42,463 bases of DNA from Ilumatobacteraceae bacterium. Lineage in GTDB: Bacteria > Actinomycetota > Acidimicrobiia > Acidimicrobiales > Ilumatobacteraceae. Below the pieces are notes generated by a model, which saw only the letters and a program-made list of their open reading frames with translations, searched no databases and had not been told where the DNA came from. Of this stretch, positions 7,973-16,879 are shown piece after piece; position 1 is the first letter of the stretch; the number at the start of each line of letters is the position of its first letter. The stretch is from the NCBI GenBank assembly GCA_009694565.1, contig SHUR01000004.1, forward strand, positions 1 through 42,463. The letters run 5' to 3'. A program made the translations under genes and the position numbers.

Positions 7973-10636
7973 GTGAATACTGCGCTACTAGCCACAGGCG
8001 GCGCCATTGATTTCGGTTCAATATTCACTGACCTTGCAATCATTCTCATTGTTGCAAAGATTGCAGCCGAGTTATTTGAACGCATTCGAGTTCCTGCCGT
8101 GCTCGGCGAAATCATTGCGGGCATCGTCATCGGCCCGTCAATGCTTGGGCTCATCGACCCGAGCGACGCAATGCGCATCTTGGCTGAAGTTGGTGTAATT
8201 ATTCTGTTGGCTGAGGTTGGCCTCGAAATGGACCTCACCGAGCTGAGAAAAGTTGGGCGCGCTTCAATGCTCGTGGCCATCATTGGTGTAGTTGTCCCCA
8301 TGTCGTCGGGTGTTTTAGCTGGAACGGTTCTCGGCGAATCTTTCAATGCATCACTTTTCCTCGGAGCAGCACTGGCAGCCACAAGCGTGGGAATTACAGC
8401 AAGAGTTTTTGGTGACTTACGAGCGCTGTCCTCTACCGAGGCACGCATTGTTCTGGGTGCTGCTGTGGCTGATGACGTTCTCGGCCTCATCATTCTGACG
8501 GTGGTCACGCGAATTGTCCAGCAAGGTTCAATTGATCTGGCCGGCGTAGCAGGCACCATCGCTATTGCTGTTGGATTCATTGCGATTGCTGGCGCCGTCG
8601 GCATCGTGGTTATCCCCCGCCTCTTCGCATTAATTGGTGAACGCGCAGTTTCGCCTGCCACCATCGGTGTTCTCGCAGCCGGTGTCACTTTCGGATTCTC
8701 CGCAGCGGCTAGTGGTGCGCAATTGGCACCAATTATTGGCGCGTTCATCGCTGGCACTGCGCTATCTCGCACCCCTCAGCATGACCGTATTTCTCGAGAC
8801 TTTAAATCACTAGGTGCCATTTTTATCCCTGTCTTTTTTTTGCAGATCGGCATCGACACCGATGTCACCAAATTCTTCTCGCAACATGTTCTGGCCATTG
8901 CTGCCATTCTCTCGGCAATCGCTGTTGTCGGAAAAGTGGTGGCTGCCGTCGGAGCGCGGGGCACCAATACTGACAAGTTGTTGATCGGCATCGGAATGAT
9001 CCCGCGTGGTGAGGTGGGACTGATCTTTGCATCCATCGGAGTCGCGGTCGGAGTATTTGATGATGACTTATACGCAGTTGTGTTGCTTGTTGTCCTCCTA
9101 ACGACTGTCATCACACCGCCACTACTTCGCTGGCGAATCGAACGCACAGAAGAACCCGCCACCGCATTGGGCGCCGCCCTAGTGACCGAGGAACCAACCG
9201 GGGGGTGGCTGGTCATCAACAACGATGAAGTTCAACTTAAAGGAAACCCACCGCAATCATTAGTTCTTTCACTTGGTCTCCAGGCGTCATTCCTTGCCTC
9301 ACACGCTCAGCCAGATGACGCCCTACTTGACTGGATGCATGCCAACCGTTCCGCCGATTTGACATGGGACTTTGCCACTTCGAAATTACTCTTTGATGTT
9401 TTAGTTCGGGGAAATGCGCGCTCATGGAGATTTCTGGAAGTGACCAACATTGTTGAACGTGCACTACCAGAAATCGCTAGAGCAATTCGCGCTCGCCGAG
9501 GTGATGCCTCAGAACTAGACCCGACCCATTCAATGCAAATGCCGACAGTTGAGTTGCTGCGAGAGCGAGTCGGTCGAAATTCATTTTCAGATTCAGCGAT
9601 TTTGTTTGCTGCTTTTATCCTTGATTTTTCTGATGACAGTCCGGCTATTGGAATCATAAATCGCTTGGTTTTCCCAGAGAATATTGCACAACAAATCCGT
9701 GCCTTGGTCGCTGCAAGTGCACTTTTGCATACAGCGGCTTCATCAGAGACAATTGAAAACAACGCGCGCACCACGGCCCAACTGGCCGACTTCCTTGGTT
9801 CTCCACTTATGGTTGAACAGTGCCGAATGCTGACAGAAGCTCGGGGCAACCTTGAAGACTGGCAGTACCCAATGTTGCTTGACATCACGACGGGCGTCCA
9901 GGAACTACTCGCACATCCAGAACTCATTGAAGGAATCGAGGGCTCCGTTGAGTCTGTGCGGCGAAGCGAAGCAATGGCTCTCACCACAGACCCACACGTT
10001 CTTGATCGCCTACGACATGCTGCTGCCGTGTACATACTTGCGCACGAACCAGAAACACTGGTGCGTCATGCATCACTTGTCGAGCCAGCGCCACGGTCAG
10101 GCAAAGTTCGGGTAAGTGTTGAGAGCACCTTGCAAAATGGGCAATGGACAATAAACATCGCAACACACGACATGAGAGGACTTCTCGCACGCATTTGTGC
10201 AGTTCTCGCCGAACGCGGACTGGAAATTGTCAGCGCAGACCTTGCCACATGGCCAGACGAGGCTGTTCTCGACTCATTCGTTGTGAACTCAGAGCAAAAA
10301 CCGAATGCCGTACAGATTGCTTTTGAGTTAGAGAACCGCTTGAAGCGCCGGCTCGATGCACCGCGCCGTCTGATTAGTAAGACTGACTCACGACTCACTG
10401 TCAGTCTCGATAACGACGCACATCCATGGCACAGCGTGATTCGAGTCACCGGGGCGGATCAGCCTGGGCTTGTACAAGCAGTGGCAACAGCATTTGCGAT
10501 GGCGAAAACAAATGTTCACCATGCTCATATTTCTACACAGGGTGATGATGTATCCGATCGATTCGAGGTCTCTACTCGACACGGGCGCAAACTGGGCACA
10601 CAAGCACTGCAGCGCATCACTGAGTTACTTTCCTGA
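7973..10636 (+). CDS. CPA2 Na+(K+)/H+ antiporter fused to GlnD-like HD-ACT-ACT sensor
   Basis: 887 residues. Residues about 15-390 are a Na+/H+ exchanger domain of the CPA2/KefB type with roughly 12 membrane segments and the ion-binding pair D167-D168 in AAVADDVLGL. After the last helix comes a soluble half that I align by eye with the C-terminal half of GlnD, the PII uridylyltransferase. FLEVTNIVERALPEIARAIR (488-507) and DPTHSMQMPTVELL (516-529) match the GlnD central helices. A degenerate HD domain covers about 535-650, with LDFSDD where GlnD has HDIGKG and no HH pair. AVYILAHEPETLVRHASLV (685-703) matches the GlnD linker. Two ACT domains follow, with THDMRGLLARICAVL (731-745) and GADQPGLVQAVATA (827-840). 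The nucleotidyltransferase domain is absent. The gene lies directly upstream of amtB-glnK. I infer a glutamine- or PII-linked regulated antiporter. Confidence 0.88.
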   Translation: MNTALLATGGAIDFGSIFTDLAIILIVAKIAAELFERIRVPAVLGEIIAGIVIGPSMLGLIDPSDAMRILAEVGVIILLAEVGLEMDLTELRKVGRASMLVAIIGVVVPMSSGVLAGTVLGESFNASLFLGAALAATSVGITARVFGDLRALSSTEARIVLGAAVADDVLGLIILTVVTRIVQQGSIDLAGVAGTIAIAVGFIAIAGAVGIVVIPRLFALIGERAVSPATIGVLAAGVTFGFSAAASGAQLAPIIGAFIAGTALSRTPQHDRISRDFKSLGAIFIPVFFLQIGIDTDVTKFFSQHVLAIAAILSAIAVVGKVVAAVGARGTNTDKLLIGIGMIPRGEVGLIFASIGVAVGVFDDDLYAVVLLVVLLTTVITPPLLRWRIERTEEPATALGAALVTEEPTGGWLVINNDEVQLKGNPPQSLVLSLGLQASFLASHAQPDDALLDWMHANRSADLTWDFATSKLLFDVLVRGNARSWRFLEVTNIVERALPEIARAIRARRGDASELDPTHSMQMPTVELLRERVGRNSFSDSAILFAAFILDFSDDSPAIGIINRLVFPENIAQQIRALVAASALLHTAASSETIENNARTTAQLADFLGSPLMVEQCRMLTEARGNLEDWQYPMLLDITTGVQELLAHPELIEGIEGSVESVRRSEAMALTTDPHVLDRLRHAAAVYILAHEPETLVRHASLVEPAPRSGKVRVSVESTLQNGQWTINIATHDMRGLLARICAVLAERGLEIVSADLATWPDEAVLDSFVVNSEQKPNAVQIAFELENRLKRRLDAPRRLISKTDSRLTVSLDNDAHPWHSVIRVTGADQPGLVQAVATAFAMAKTNVHHAHISTQGDDVSDRFEVSTRHGRKLGTQALQRITELLS

Positions 10637-10708
10637 TATCCGCTTCCTAGTAAGTGCTTCGGCCCGTACTGTCTCTCCTTCACAGTGAGATTGTGCGGGC
10701 TTTGCGCA

Positions 10709-10746
10709 TTGTCATTCCTTTCACCATTTAGAAACATTCTTGAAAC
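10709..10746 (+). promoter_or_regulatory. GlnR-box-like 11-bp-phased repeat upstream of amtB
   Basis: Four pentamers stand at exact 11-bp steps: TTGTC (10709-10713), TTCAC (10720-10724), GAAAC (10731-10735) and GAAAC (10742-10746), each separated by six bases. The actinomycete GlnR operator is GTNAC-N6-GAAAC repeated with the same phasing. The last two units fit exactly, the first two only partly. Position (50-87 bp before the amtB ATG) suits nitrogen-responsive control. No GlnR gene is in the window. Confidence 0.45.
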
Positions 10747-10795
10747 AACAACTTTCTATTCTTATGTCGTCGGTACAACTACAGGAGACATACAC

Positions 10796-12046
10796 ATGAT
10801 GCTTGGTGCAACTATTGATTCGGGGGCTACGGCTTGGGTGCTCATCTCGGCTGCCCTTGTTGCATTTATGACCCCAGGGCTTGCCTTCTTTTATGGCGGC
10901 ATGGTTCGCTCAAAGAATGTTCTCGGCATGTTGATGCAGAACTTCTTTGCAATGGGACTCATTAGCCTGCTGTGGGCAGTTGCAGGTTTCAGTCTCGCGT
11001 TTGGCGGCTCTGGTAAATACATCGGCAACCTTGACTTTGCCTTGATGAAAGATCTCGCAACTCTCGAAGCTCTTCCTGGCTACACCGGTGACTTTGCATT
11101 GGCCATCCCAGTTCTCGCATTCTTTGCATACCAAATGATGTTTGCGGTCATTACTCCAGCACTCATTACAGGTGCGACCGCTGACCGTTTGAAATTTTCT
11201 GCCTACGCAATCCTTATTGGCGTTTGGTCAATCATCGTCTACCCGACTGTTGCGCATTGGGTGTTCAGTCCAAATGGTTGGCTATTTCAACGCGGTGCAC
11301 TCGACTTCGCAGGTGGTGCAGTCGTTCACATCAATGCTGGTGCAGCGGCATTAGCTATTGTATTGGTACTTGGAAACCGCAAGGGATGGCCACGCGAGGC
11401 GATGCCGCCACACAATCTTCCCTTCGTCATGCTCGGCACAGGAATCTTGTGGTTCGGCTGGTTCGGATTCAATGCCGGCTCGGCGCTATTGGCAAATGGA
11501 CTAGCGGCACAAGCGCTTGTGAACACGCATCTTGCAGCTGCGAGCGGAATGTTGGCGTGGCTGCTTGTTGAAAAATTACGAGCAGGACATGCGACAACTT
11601 TGGGTGCAGCATCGGGAGCCGTTGCAGGTCTCGTTGCCATCACTCCATGTGCTGGTTTTGTTGGTGGCCTGTCACCCATCATCATTGGCCTAGTCGCTGG
11701 TGTTGTGTGCTATCTCGCGCTCACATTAAAGACTCGTTTTAACTTCGACGACAGCCTCGATGTCATTGCAGTCCATCTCATCGGTGGAATCTCTGGGGCG
11801 CTTCTCCTCGGATTCTTTGCCGACACGAAGGTCAACTCACTCGGATTCAACGGCTGGGTCAATGGTGGCGGGTCTGCACTGCTCATTGACCAACTCGTCG
11901 CTATCGCCGCCACTTTCGCCCTTTCATTTATCGTCACTTGGGTGGCGGCAAAGATCCTTGATGTCACCATCGGGTTGCGCGTGAGCCAAGAAGACGAGCT
12001 AGTTGGCCTTGACCAAAGCCAACATGCAGAAGCGGCGTACCAATAA
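10796..12046 (+). CDS. amtB: Ammonium transporter
   Basis: A 416-residue Amt/Mep/Rh channel for ammonium uptake across the cytoplasmic membrane, with about 11 helices. Visible hallmarks are ALVAFMTPGLAFFYGGMVR near the N-terminus, FAYQMMFAVITPALITGA, the FAGGAVVHINAGAAALA stretch bearing one pore histidine, and DDSLDVIAVHLIGGISGALL with the second. I chose ATG 10796 rather than an upstream in-frame codon because AGGAG (10783-10787) sits eight bases before it and the family begins there. It is followed after 39 bp by glnK, the usual pair in which GlnK plugs the channel when nitrogen is plentiful. A GlnR-like repeat lies upstream. Confidence 0.97.
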   Translation: MMLGATIDSGATAWVLISAALVAFMTPGLAFFYGGMVRSKNVLGMLMQNFFAMGLISLLWAVAGFSLAFGGSGKYIGNLDFALMKDLATLEALPGYTGDFALAIPVLAFFAYQMMFAVITPALITGATADRLKFSAYAILIGVWSIIVYPTVAHWVFSPNGWLFQRGALDFAGGAVVHINAGAAALAIVLVLGNRKGWPREAMPPHNLPFVMLGTGILWFGWFGFNAGSALLANGLAAQALVNTHLAAASGMLAWLLVEKLRAGHATTLGAASGAVAGLVAITPCAGFVGGLSPIIIGLVAGVVCYLALTLKTRFNFDDSLDVIAVHLIGGISGALLLGFFADTKVNSLGFNGWVNGGGSALLIDQLVAIAATFALSFIVTWVAAKILDVTIGLRVSQEDELVGLDQSQHAEAAYQ

Positions 12047-12049
12047 TGA

Positions 12050-12424
<375 letters not shown>

Positions 12425-12428
12425 CCCC

Positions 12429-12434
12429 TAGTCT
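12429..12434 (+). promoter_or_regulatory. Putative -10 element of a leaderless FrhB-like transcript
   Basis: TAGTCT followed by exactly six bases and then ATG 12441, in the 16-bp gap after glnK. It suggests that this gene may have its own start site rather than depending only on read-through. Confidence 0.45.
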
Positions 12435-12440
12435 GATTTC

Positions 12441-13640
12441 ATGACAATGACAGCAGACACCCCCGCAAAAGCCCCACGCTGGACCGCGCAATGGAAAGAG
12501 CTTTACGAAGAGGTCATTCAGACTGGGTTATGCACCGGATGCGCCGGATGCGTTGTTACGTGCCCCCACGATGTCATCGGATACGAACATGAAGAAGGCA
12601 AATACATTCCTTTTCACATCGAAGAAGAACTTGGTCTCGATAATTGCATTCACGGAGAAAAAGGTTGCACCACATGCACCCGTGCGTGCCCGCGATTCCG
12701 CAAATGGGAAGAATCTGCCGACATGCACTTGTTTGGTCGCACACGGGAACCAGATGAGATGTCAGGCATTTGGCGCCAATTACTTCTCACTCGCGCAGTA
12801 GATACAGAAGAGCACGCAAAGGGTCAAGACGGTGGTTTTGTTTCAGCCATGCTGATTTGGCTTCTTAAGAATGACTACATCGATGGCGCCCTCGTTAGTG
12901 GTGTCGAAGATGACGATAAATGGAAAGCAAAACCTGCTGTTGTAACTAATCGTGAAGAAGTTCTCGCTACTGCCGGTAGCCGTTACACCTACTGCGCAAA
13001 CCCACTTGCATTGCCAGAAGCAAAAGAAAAAGGCCTGTCACGTCTTGCACTTGTTGGCATGGGATGCCAAACATCGTCTCCACCAGTCATGTGGGATCGC
13101 AAAGCTGGAAAAGTTTCGAAACCATTCCTTTTCAACATTGGACTTCTGTGCTCCAAGACTTTTGATGATGCAATCTTTCCTGAACTCTTCGAGGCCAAGT
13201 ACGGCCTGAAAAAAGAAGACATGTTGAAAATGAACATCAAGGGCGCTTTTCAAATCTGGATGAAAGATGGTGCGTTCCATGAAATTGACCTGAAGGAATG
13301 TCACGGCTGGACTCGTACAGGTTGCAAGAACTGTCCAGACTTTGCAGCAGAACATTCAGACATCGCTACTGGCGGCATTGGCAAAGACAATGACTGGACT
13401 CTCACCATTGTCCGCACTGCGCTTGGTGAAGAAGTCATTAATCGGATGATTGCTGACAATGTGATCATCTCTCGCCCTGCACAAGAAGACGAAGTCGCCA
13501 TGAAACTTCTTCGCACATTGTCAATTGTGAGTCGTCGTCGTTGGCCGGACTGGGCTGAGACATCTGTCAAAGTTGGAACTCCAGCAATCAAGAAAAAAGC
13601 TGAGCCTGCCGCGGAGGCAGCCCCAAAGCCTGCTGAATAA
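12441..13640 (+). CDS. FrhB/FdhB-type F420 hydrogenase-dehydrogenase beta-subunit-like protein
   Basis: A 399-residue iron-sulfur flavoprotein. Two ferredoxin-like Cys clusters are at the N-terminus: C31-x2-C34-x2-C37-x3-C41-P and C69, C76, C79, C83-P, each suited to a 4Fe-4S centre. The following domain resembles the FrhB C-terminal flavin and F420-binding region, with GQDGGFVSAMLIWLL, LALVGMGCQTSS and GCKNCPDFAAEHSDIATGGIG. The last 40 residues are Ala/Pro/Lys-rich and probably disordered. Family members oxidise or reduce F420 or use ferredoxin as partner; the substrate here is unknown. It lies 16 bp after glnK and 3 bp before a hydrolase gene. Confidence 0.85.
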   Translation: MTMTADTPAKAPRWTAQWKELYEEVIQTGLCTGCAGCVVTCPHDVIGYEHEEGKYIPFHIEEELGLDNCIHGEKGCTTCTRACPRFRKWEESADMHLFGRTREPDEMSGIWRQLLLTRAVDTEEHAKGQDGGFVSAMLIWLLKNDYIDGALVSGVEDDDKWKAKPAVVTNREEVLATAGSRYTYCANPLALPEAKEKGLSRLALVGMGCQTSSPPVMWDRKAGKVSKPFLFNIGLLCSKTFDDAIFPELFEAKYGLKKEDMLKMNIKGAFQIWMKDGAFHEIDLKECHGWTRTGCKNCPDFAAEHSDIATGGIGKDNDWTLTIVRTALGEEVINRMIADNVIISRPAQEDEVAMKLLRTLSIVSRRRWPDWAETSVKVGTPAIKKKAEPAAEAAPKPAE

Positions 13641-13643
13641 CTC

Positions 13644-14564
13644 ATGACTCTGCACCCGCAAGCAGAACGCCTTATCGCCTTGATGGCATCGCGCGAATAC
13701 AAGGGTTTCTCAGAACAAACACCGCAAGAAGCTCGAGCAACTCGGGCCGCCACTGACTACAAGTCAGACGAGCACGTGTATGAAATGCGCGATGTCAATG
13801 CGCTAGGTGTTCGTTGCCGCTTATACAAACCCCGTGCAGGAAACGACATGGGCCTTCTTGTGTTCTTTCATGGTGGCGGTTGGGTCCTCGGATCTCTCGA
13901 ATCGCATGATGGCGTGTGCCGTTTGCTCGCCAATCAATCTGGTCATGCAGTTCTGTCAGTGGAATATCGACTTGCGCCAGAAGATCCATTTCCAGCAGGT
14001 TTAGAAGATTGCATTCGTGCCACATTGTGGGCGCACCAAAATGCAGATGAAATCGGAATCGACCCCACTCGAATCGCAGTCGGCGGAGACAGTGCTGGCG
14101 GAAACCTCGCAGCTGTCGTTGCGCAGTTACAACCAGTACCACTTGTATTTCAAGCGCTCATTTACCCCGTCACCGATTGTCGCATGGGCACTGAGTCATA
14201 CGTTGAAAATGCTGCAGGTCCATTCCTGCGCAGTGCCGACATGGCCGCATTCATTGATTTGTACATCAGCGATATCACGTCGCCAGAAGATCCTCGAGTT
14301 TCGCCCATCATGGCGTCGACAGCAACGCTTGCTTCGTGCCCACCTGCTGTCATCGTCACTGCAGGTCACGACCCACTGCGCGATGAAGGCGAAGAATACG
14401 GTCATGCACTCATCGCTAACGGTGTTGAAGCAAGCATCGTGCGGTACTTCGGCATGTTCCACGGATTCTTCTCACTCTTTCCATGGCTTGATGACGGCAA
14501 GGCCGCTGTTTCTCAAGTGTCAAGCGCTATTCGTGCCGCGCTTGCCTCACCGCGCAGTAAATAG
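13644..14564 (+). CDS. Alpha/beta hydrolase, hormone-sensitive lipase type (copy 1)
   Basis: 306-residue esterase/lipase-like enzyme. The oxyanion motif HGGGW is at 76-80 and the nucleophile S150 in GGDSAGG. D243 in [12 protein letters not shown] and H273 in GMFHGFF complete the triad. This is the HSL (bacterial family IV) arrangement; likely substrates are small acyl esters, not defined by sequence. The start is three bases after the FrhB-like stop, so it is probably co-transcribed with it. The next gene is a close paralogue with all catalytic residues at the same numbers, indicating tandem duplication. Confidence 0.93.
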   Translation: MTLHPQAERLIALMASREYKGFSEQTPQEARATRAATDYKSDEHVYEMRDVNALGVRCRLYKPRAGNDMGLLVFFHGGGWVLGSLESHDGVCRLLANQSGHAVLSVEYRLAPEDPFPAGLEDCIRATLWAHQNADEIGIDPTRIAVGGDSAGGNLAAVVAQLQPVPLVFQALIYPVTDCRMGTESYVENAAGPFLRSADMAAFIDLYISDITSPEDPRVSPIMASTATLASCPPAVIVTAGHDPLRDEGEEYGHALIANGVEASIVRYFGMFHGFFSLFPWLDDGKAAVSQVSSAIRAALASPRSK

Positions 14565-14612
14565 CTCTCGCACTTTCAGCGTTACTGTAGGTGCACGACA
14601 CGAGGAGGAACT

Positions 14613-15521
14613 ATGTCTCTACATCCACAAGGAATCGCACTGCTCGAAATGATGGCATCACTCGGTGGACCATTAATTGAAGAATCAACGCCAACCGAAT
14701 ACCGCGCGTTTCAAGCGACTCGCCTGCTGCCGCCCACCGAAGACATCCACGAAGTGCGTGATGTCAGCGCTGGTGGGGTACCGTGCCGCCTGTATCGTCC
14801 GAATGCAAACAAGAATCTCGGATTGCTTGTGTACTACCACGGCGGCGGATGGGTTATTGGAAGTCTCGACGGATACGACGCATCATGCAGAGCACTTGCA
14901 AACCGTATGGGTCACGCTGTGTTGTCGGTTGATTATCGCCTCGCTCCTGAACATAAGTATCCGGCCGCTGTTGAGGACGCACTGTGCTCATTGCGATGGG
15001 CATACGACAACGCAGATGAACTTGGTGTTGACCCCAACCGTATTGCAGTCGGAGGCGACAGCGCGGGCGGAAATCTGGCAGCCATTGTTAGCCAACAACG
15101 CCCTGTGCCCCTAGTTTTTCAATTGCTGATTTACCCAGCAACCGACATGACACAGTCCCGTGAGTCACAAGTAGAAAATGCTGCAGGCCCAATCCTCACT
15201 GCGCCAGTGATGAAGTGGTTTATTGATCACTACATGCCCGAAAATTCTGACATGAGGGCTGAACTTGCATCACCTCTCTTTTCACCAGACAATTTGTTGA
15301 AGGGTGCACCACCAGCTCTCATCATCACTGCGCAATATGACCCATTGCGCGATGAGGGTGAAGAATACGGTCGTCGCCTCATTGCAAATGGCGTCGCCAC
15401 CAGCATGGTGCGGTACCACGGAATGTTTCACGCTTTCTTCGGCATGCTTGGACTTCTCGATGATGCCGATACGGCTCACTCGCTTGCTGCCAGCATGACC
15501 GCAAAAGCCTTAAACGGTTAG
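14613..15521 (+). CDS. Alpha/beta hydrolase, hormone-sensitive lipase type (copy 2)
   Basis: 302-residue paralogue of the preceding gene. HGGGW is at 76-80, S150 in GGDSAGG, D243 in [12 protein letters not shown] and H273 in GMFHAFF, so the two align without gaps over most of their length. It has its own strong ribosome binding site, AGGAGG at 14603-14608, four bases before ATG 14613. Its stop TAG overlaps the stop of the convergent uracil-DNA glycosylase through a shared TTAG. The role is likely esterase or lipase, with substrate unknown; retained duplicates suggest diverged specificity. Confidence 0.93.
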   Translation: MSLHPQGIALLEMMASLGGPLIEESTPTEYRAFQATRLLPPTEDIHEVRDVSAGGVPCRLYRPNANKNLGLLVYYHGGGWVIGSLDGYDASCRALANRMGHAVLSVDYRLAPEHKYPAAVEDALCSLRWAYDNADELGVDPNRIAVGGDSAGGNLAAIVSQQRPVPLVFQLLIYPATDMTQSRESQVENAAGPILTAPVMKWFIDHYMPENSDMRAELASPLFSPDNLLKGAPPALIITAQYDPLRDEGEEYGRRLIANGVATSMVRYHGMFHAFFGMLGLLDDADTAHSLAASMTAKALNG

Positions 15522-16183
15522 CTCAATTCTCTTGCTCGCGTAAATACAGCATCGAGCATTGGCTCCGTCAGTTTCCCTGTAAACGTGTTCTGCTGGCTGG
15601 GGTGATACGAACAAATAATTGTTGTGCCATCAGCAGTGGCTTCAACTCCGTGCCCAAACTTCGGACGTGGGCGAACGCCCCATTCTTTGCACACCGCTTC
15701 GTAGGCAAAGTTCCCTAAACACACCACCACGCGAACACGGGTCAACAACTCACGCTCACGTACGAGGTATGTACGACACGCATCGCGCTCGTCAATTGAC
15801 GGTTTGTTATCAGGTGGCGCACACCGCACAGCAGATGACACCCACGCACCGGTGAGGCGCAAACCGTCATCACGACCAACTGAAAGTTCTTGAGTAGCAA
15901 GGCCGGCTCGATGCATTGCGCGATACAACCAATCACCGCTGCGATCACCGGTAAACATCCGGCCTGTTCGGTTTGCACCATGAGCCGCTGGTGCAAGCCC
16001 CATCACCCACACCGTTGCTAACGGGTCACCAAAGCCAGGGACACCTTTCCCCCAGTAGTCCTCGTCGCGAAATGACGCACGTTTTTCGACAGCGACATCT
16101 TCTCGCCACTGCACCAGTCGCGGACAGGTACGGCAGGCCGAAATATCTGCGCACACTGTGTCTAGGGAATCCACGTGCTCCAC
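15518..16183 (-). CDS. Family 5 (UDGb-type) uracil-DNA glycosylase
   Basis: A 221-residue base-excision repair enzyme that removes uracil and related deaminated bases. Motif 1 GLAPAAHGANRTGRMFTGD has the Ala in place of the catalytic polar residue, characteristic of UDGb. The C-terminal motif HPSQQNTFTGKL is also diagnostic. Cysteines at 11, 17 and 20 plus one in SAVRCAPP can hold the family 4Fe-4S cluster. The frame also opens at TTG 16210, but that start would overlap the divergent phosphatase start; GTG 16183 avoids this and keeps all conserved residues. Convergent with the hydrolase, four-base overlap at the stops. Confidence 0.92.
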   Translation of the reverse strand: MEHVDSLDTVCADISACRTCPRLVQWREDVAVEKRASFRDEDYWGKGVPGFGDPLATVWVMGLAPAAHGANRTGRMFTGDRSGDWLYRAMHRAGLATQELSVGRDDGLRLTGAWVSSAVRCAPPDNKPSIDERDACRTYLVRERELLTRVRVVVCLGNFAYEAVCKEWGVRPRPKFGHGVEATADGTTIICSYHPSQQNTFTGKLTEPMLDAVFTRARELS

Positions 16184-16199
16184 AGTAGGTTGAGTGTCA

Positions 16200-16856
16200 A
16201 TGGCTTCCAAGAAAACCCCTACAGCTCATAGTTCGTCAACGCTGATTTTGTTGGTGCGCCACGGGCAAACTCCCACCACAGGCAAAATCCTGCCTGGTCG
16301 TGCAGCGGGGTTGCACCTAGCAGAGGCTGGAGTTCAACAAGCGCACATGGTCGCAGAACGCATTTCTGAATTGCCACGTGTCGATGCCATCTATGCGTCT
16401 CCACTTGAACGTGCTCGCGAAACTGCAGCACCTATCGCAAAGGCTCTCAAGCAACGAGTAAAAATCAATAAGGGACTGTTGGAATGCGACTTCGGTGATT
16501 GGACCGGTGAACAACTCGGCACTCTGATGAAGAAGCCCGAATGGGCAACTGTGCAACGTTCCCCCAGCACATTTCGTTTTCCAAACGGTGAGTCCTTCAC
16601 TGAAATGCAGACTCGCATGGTCACAGCACTCGATGGCATTCGTGCTGCACACCCTGGTGGCATCGTGGTGTGTGTGTCACACGCAGACCCCATCAAGGCT
16701 GCCGTCGCTCACGCCATGGGTACCCATATCGACCTCTTTCAACGCATCGTTATCGGCACCTGCTCAGTCAGTGCTATTGCCTACTCAAGCCATGGTCCCA
16801 TTGTCCTTACTGTAAATTCCACGGGCGGTTCTTTGGCCGACCTGCGTCCTTCGTGA
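16200..16856 (+). CDS. Histidine phosphatase, MSMEG_4193-like (phosphoglycerate mutase superfamily)
   Basis: 218-residue protein with the RHG-type motif LLVRHGQTP at about residues 17-25, LERARETAAPIA, and the second catalytic histidine in VCVSHADPIKAA. Together with the two following genes this matches the actinomycete set of a phosphomutase-like protein (TIGR03848), DUF3090 and an SCO1664-type protein. Its physiological substrate is unknown. A GTG at 16194 is also in frame; I chose ATG 16200. A TAGGTT element ends eight bases before it. It is divergent from the uracil-DNA glycosylase gene with only 16 bp between. Confidence 0.9.
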   Translation: MASKKTPTAHSSSTLILLVRHGQTPTTGKILPGRAAGLHLAEAGVQQAHMVAERISELPRVDAIYASPLERARETAAPIAKALKQRVKINKGLLECDFGDWTGEQLGTLMKKPEWATVQRSPSTFRFPNGESFTEMQTRMVTALDGIRAAHPGGIVVCVSHADPIKAAVAHAMGTHIDLFQRIVIGTCSVSAIAYSSHGPIVLTVNSTGGSLADLRPS

Positions 16857-16879
16857 TTTTTCTGGCACACTGATTACAC

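Noticed and set aside
7939-8772. 277-codon open frame antisense to the antiporter
   Set aside because: Low-complexity Ala/Thr/Pro/Met-rich translation, no motif, wholly opposite a strongly supported membrane domain; it mirrors the codon pattern of hydrophobic helices.
9307-10035. 242-codon open frame antisense to the antiporter C-terminal half
   Set aside because: Ser/Arg-rich shadow of the GlnD-like region, which aligns well in the forward frame.
13301-13753. 150-codon antisense frame spanning the FrhB-like/hydrolase junction
   Set aside because: Both opposing genes are clear by motif; no ribosome binding site or homology pattern.
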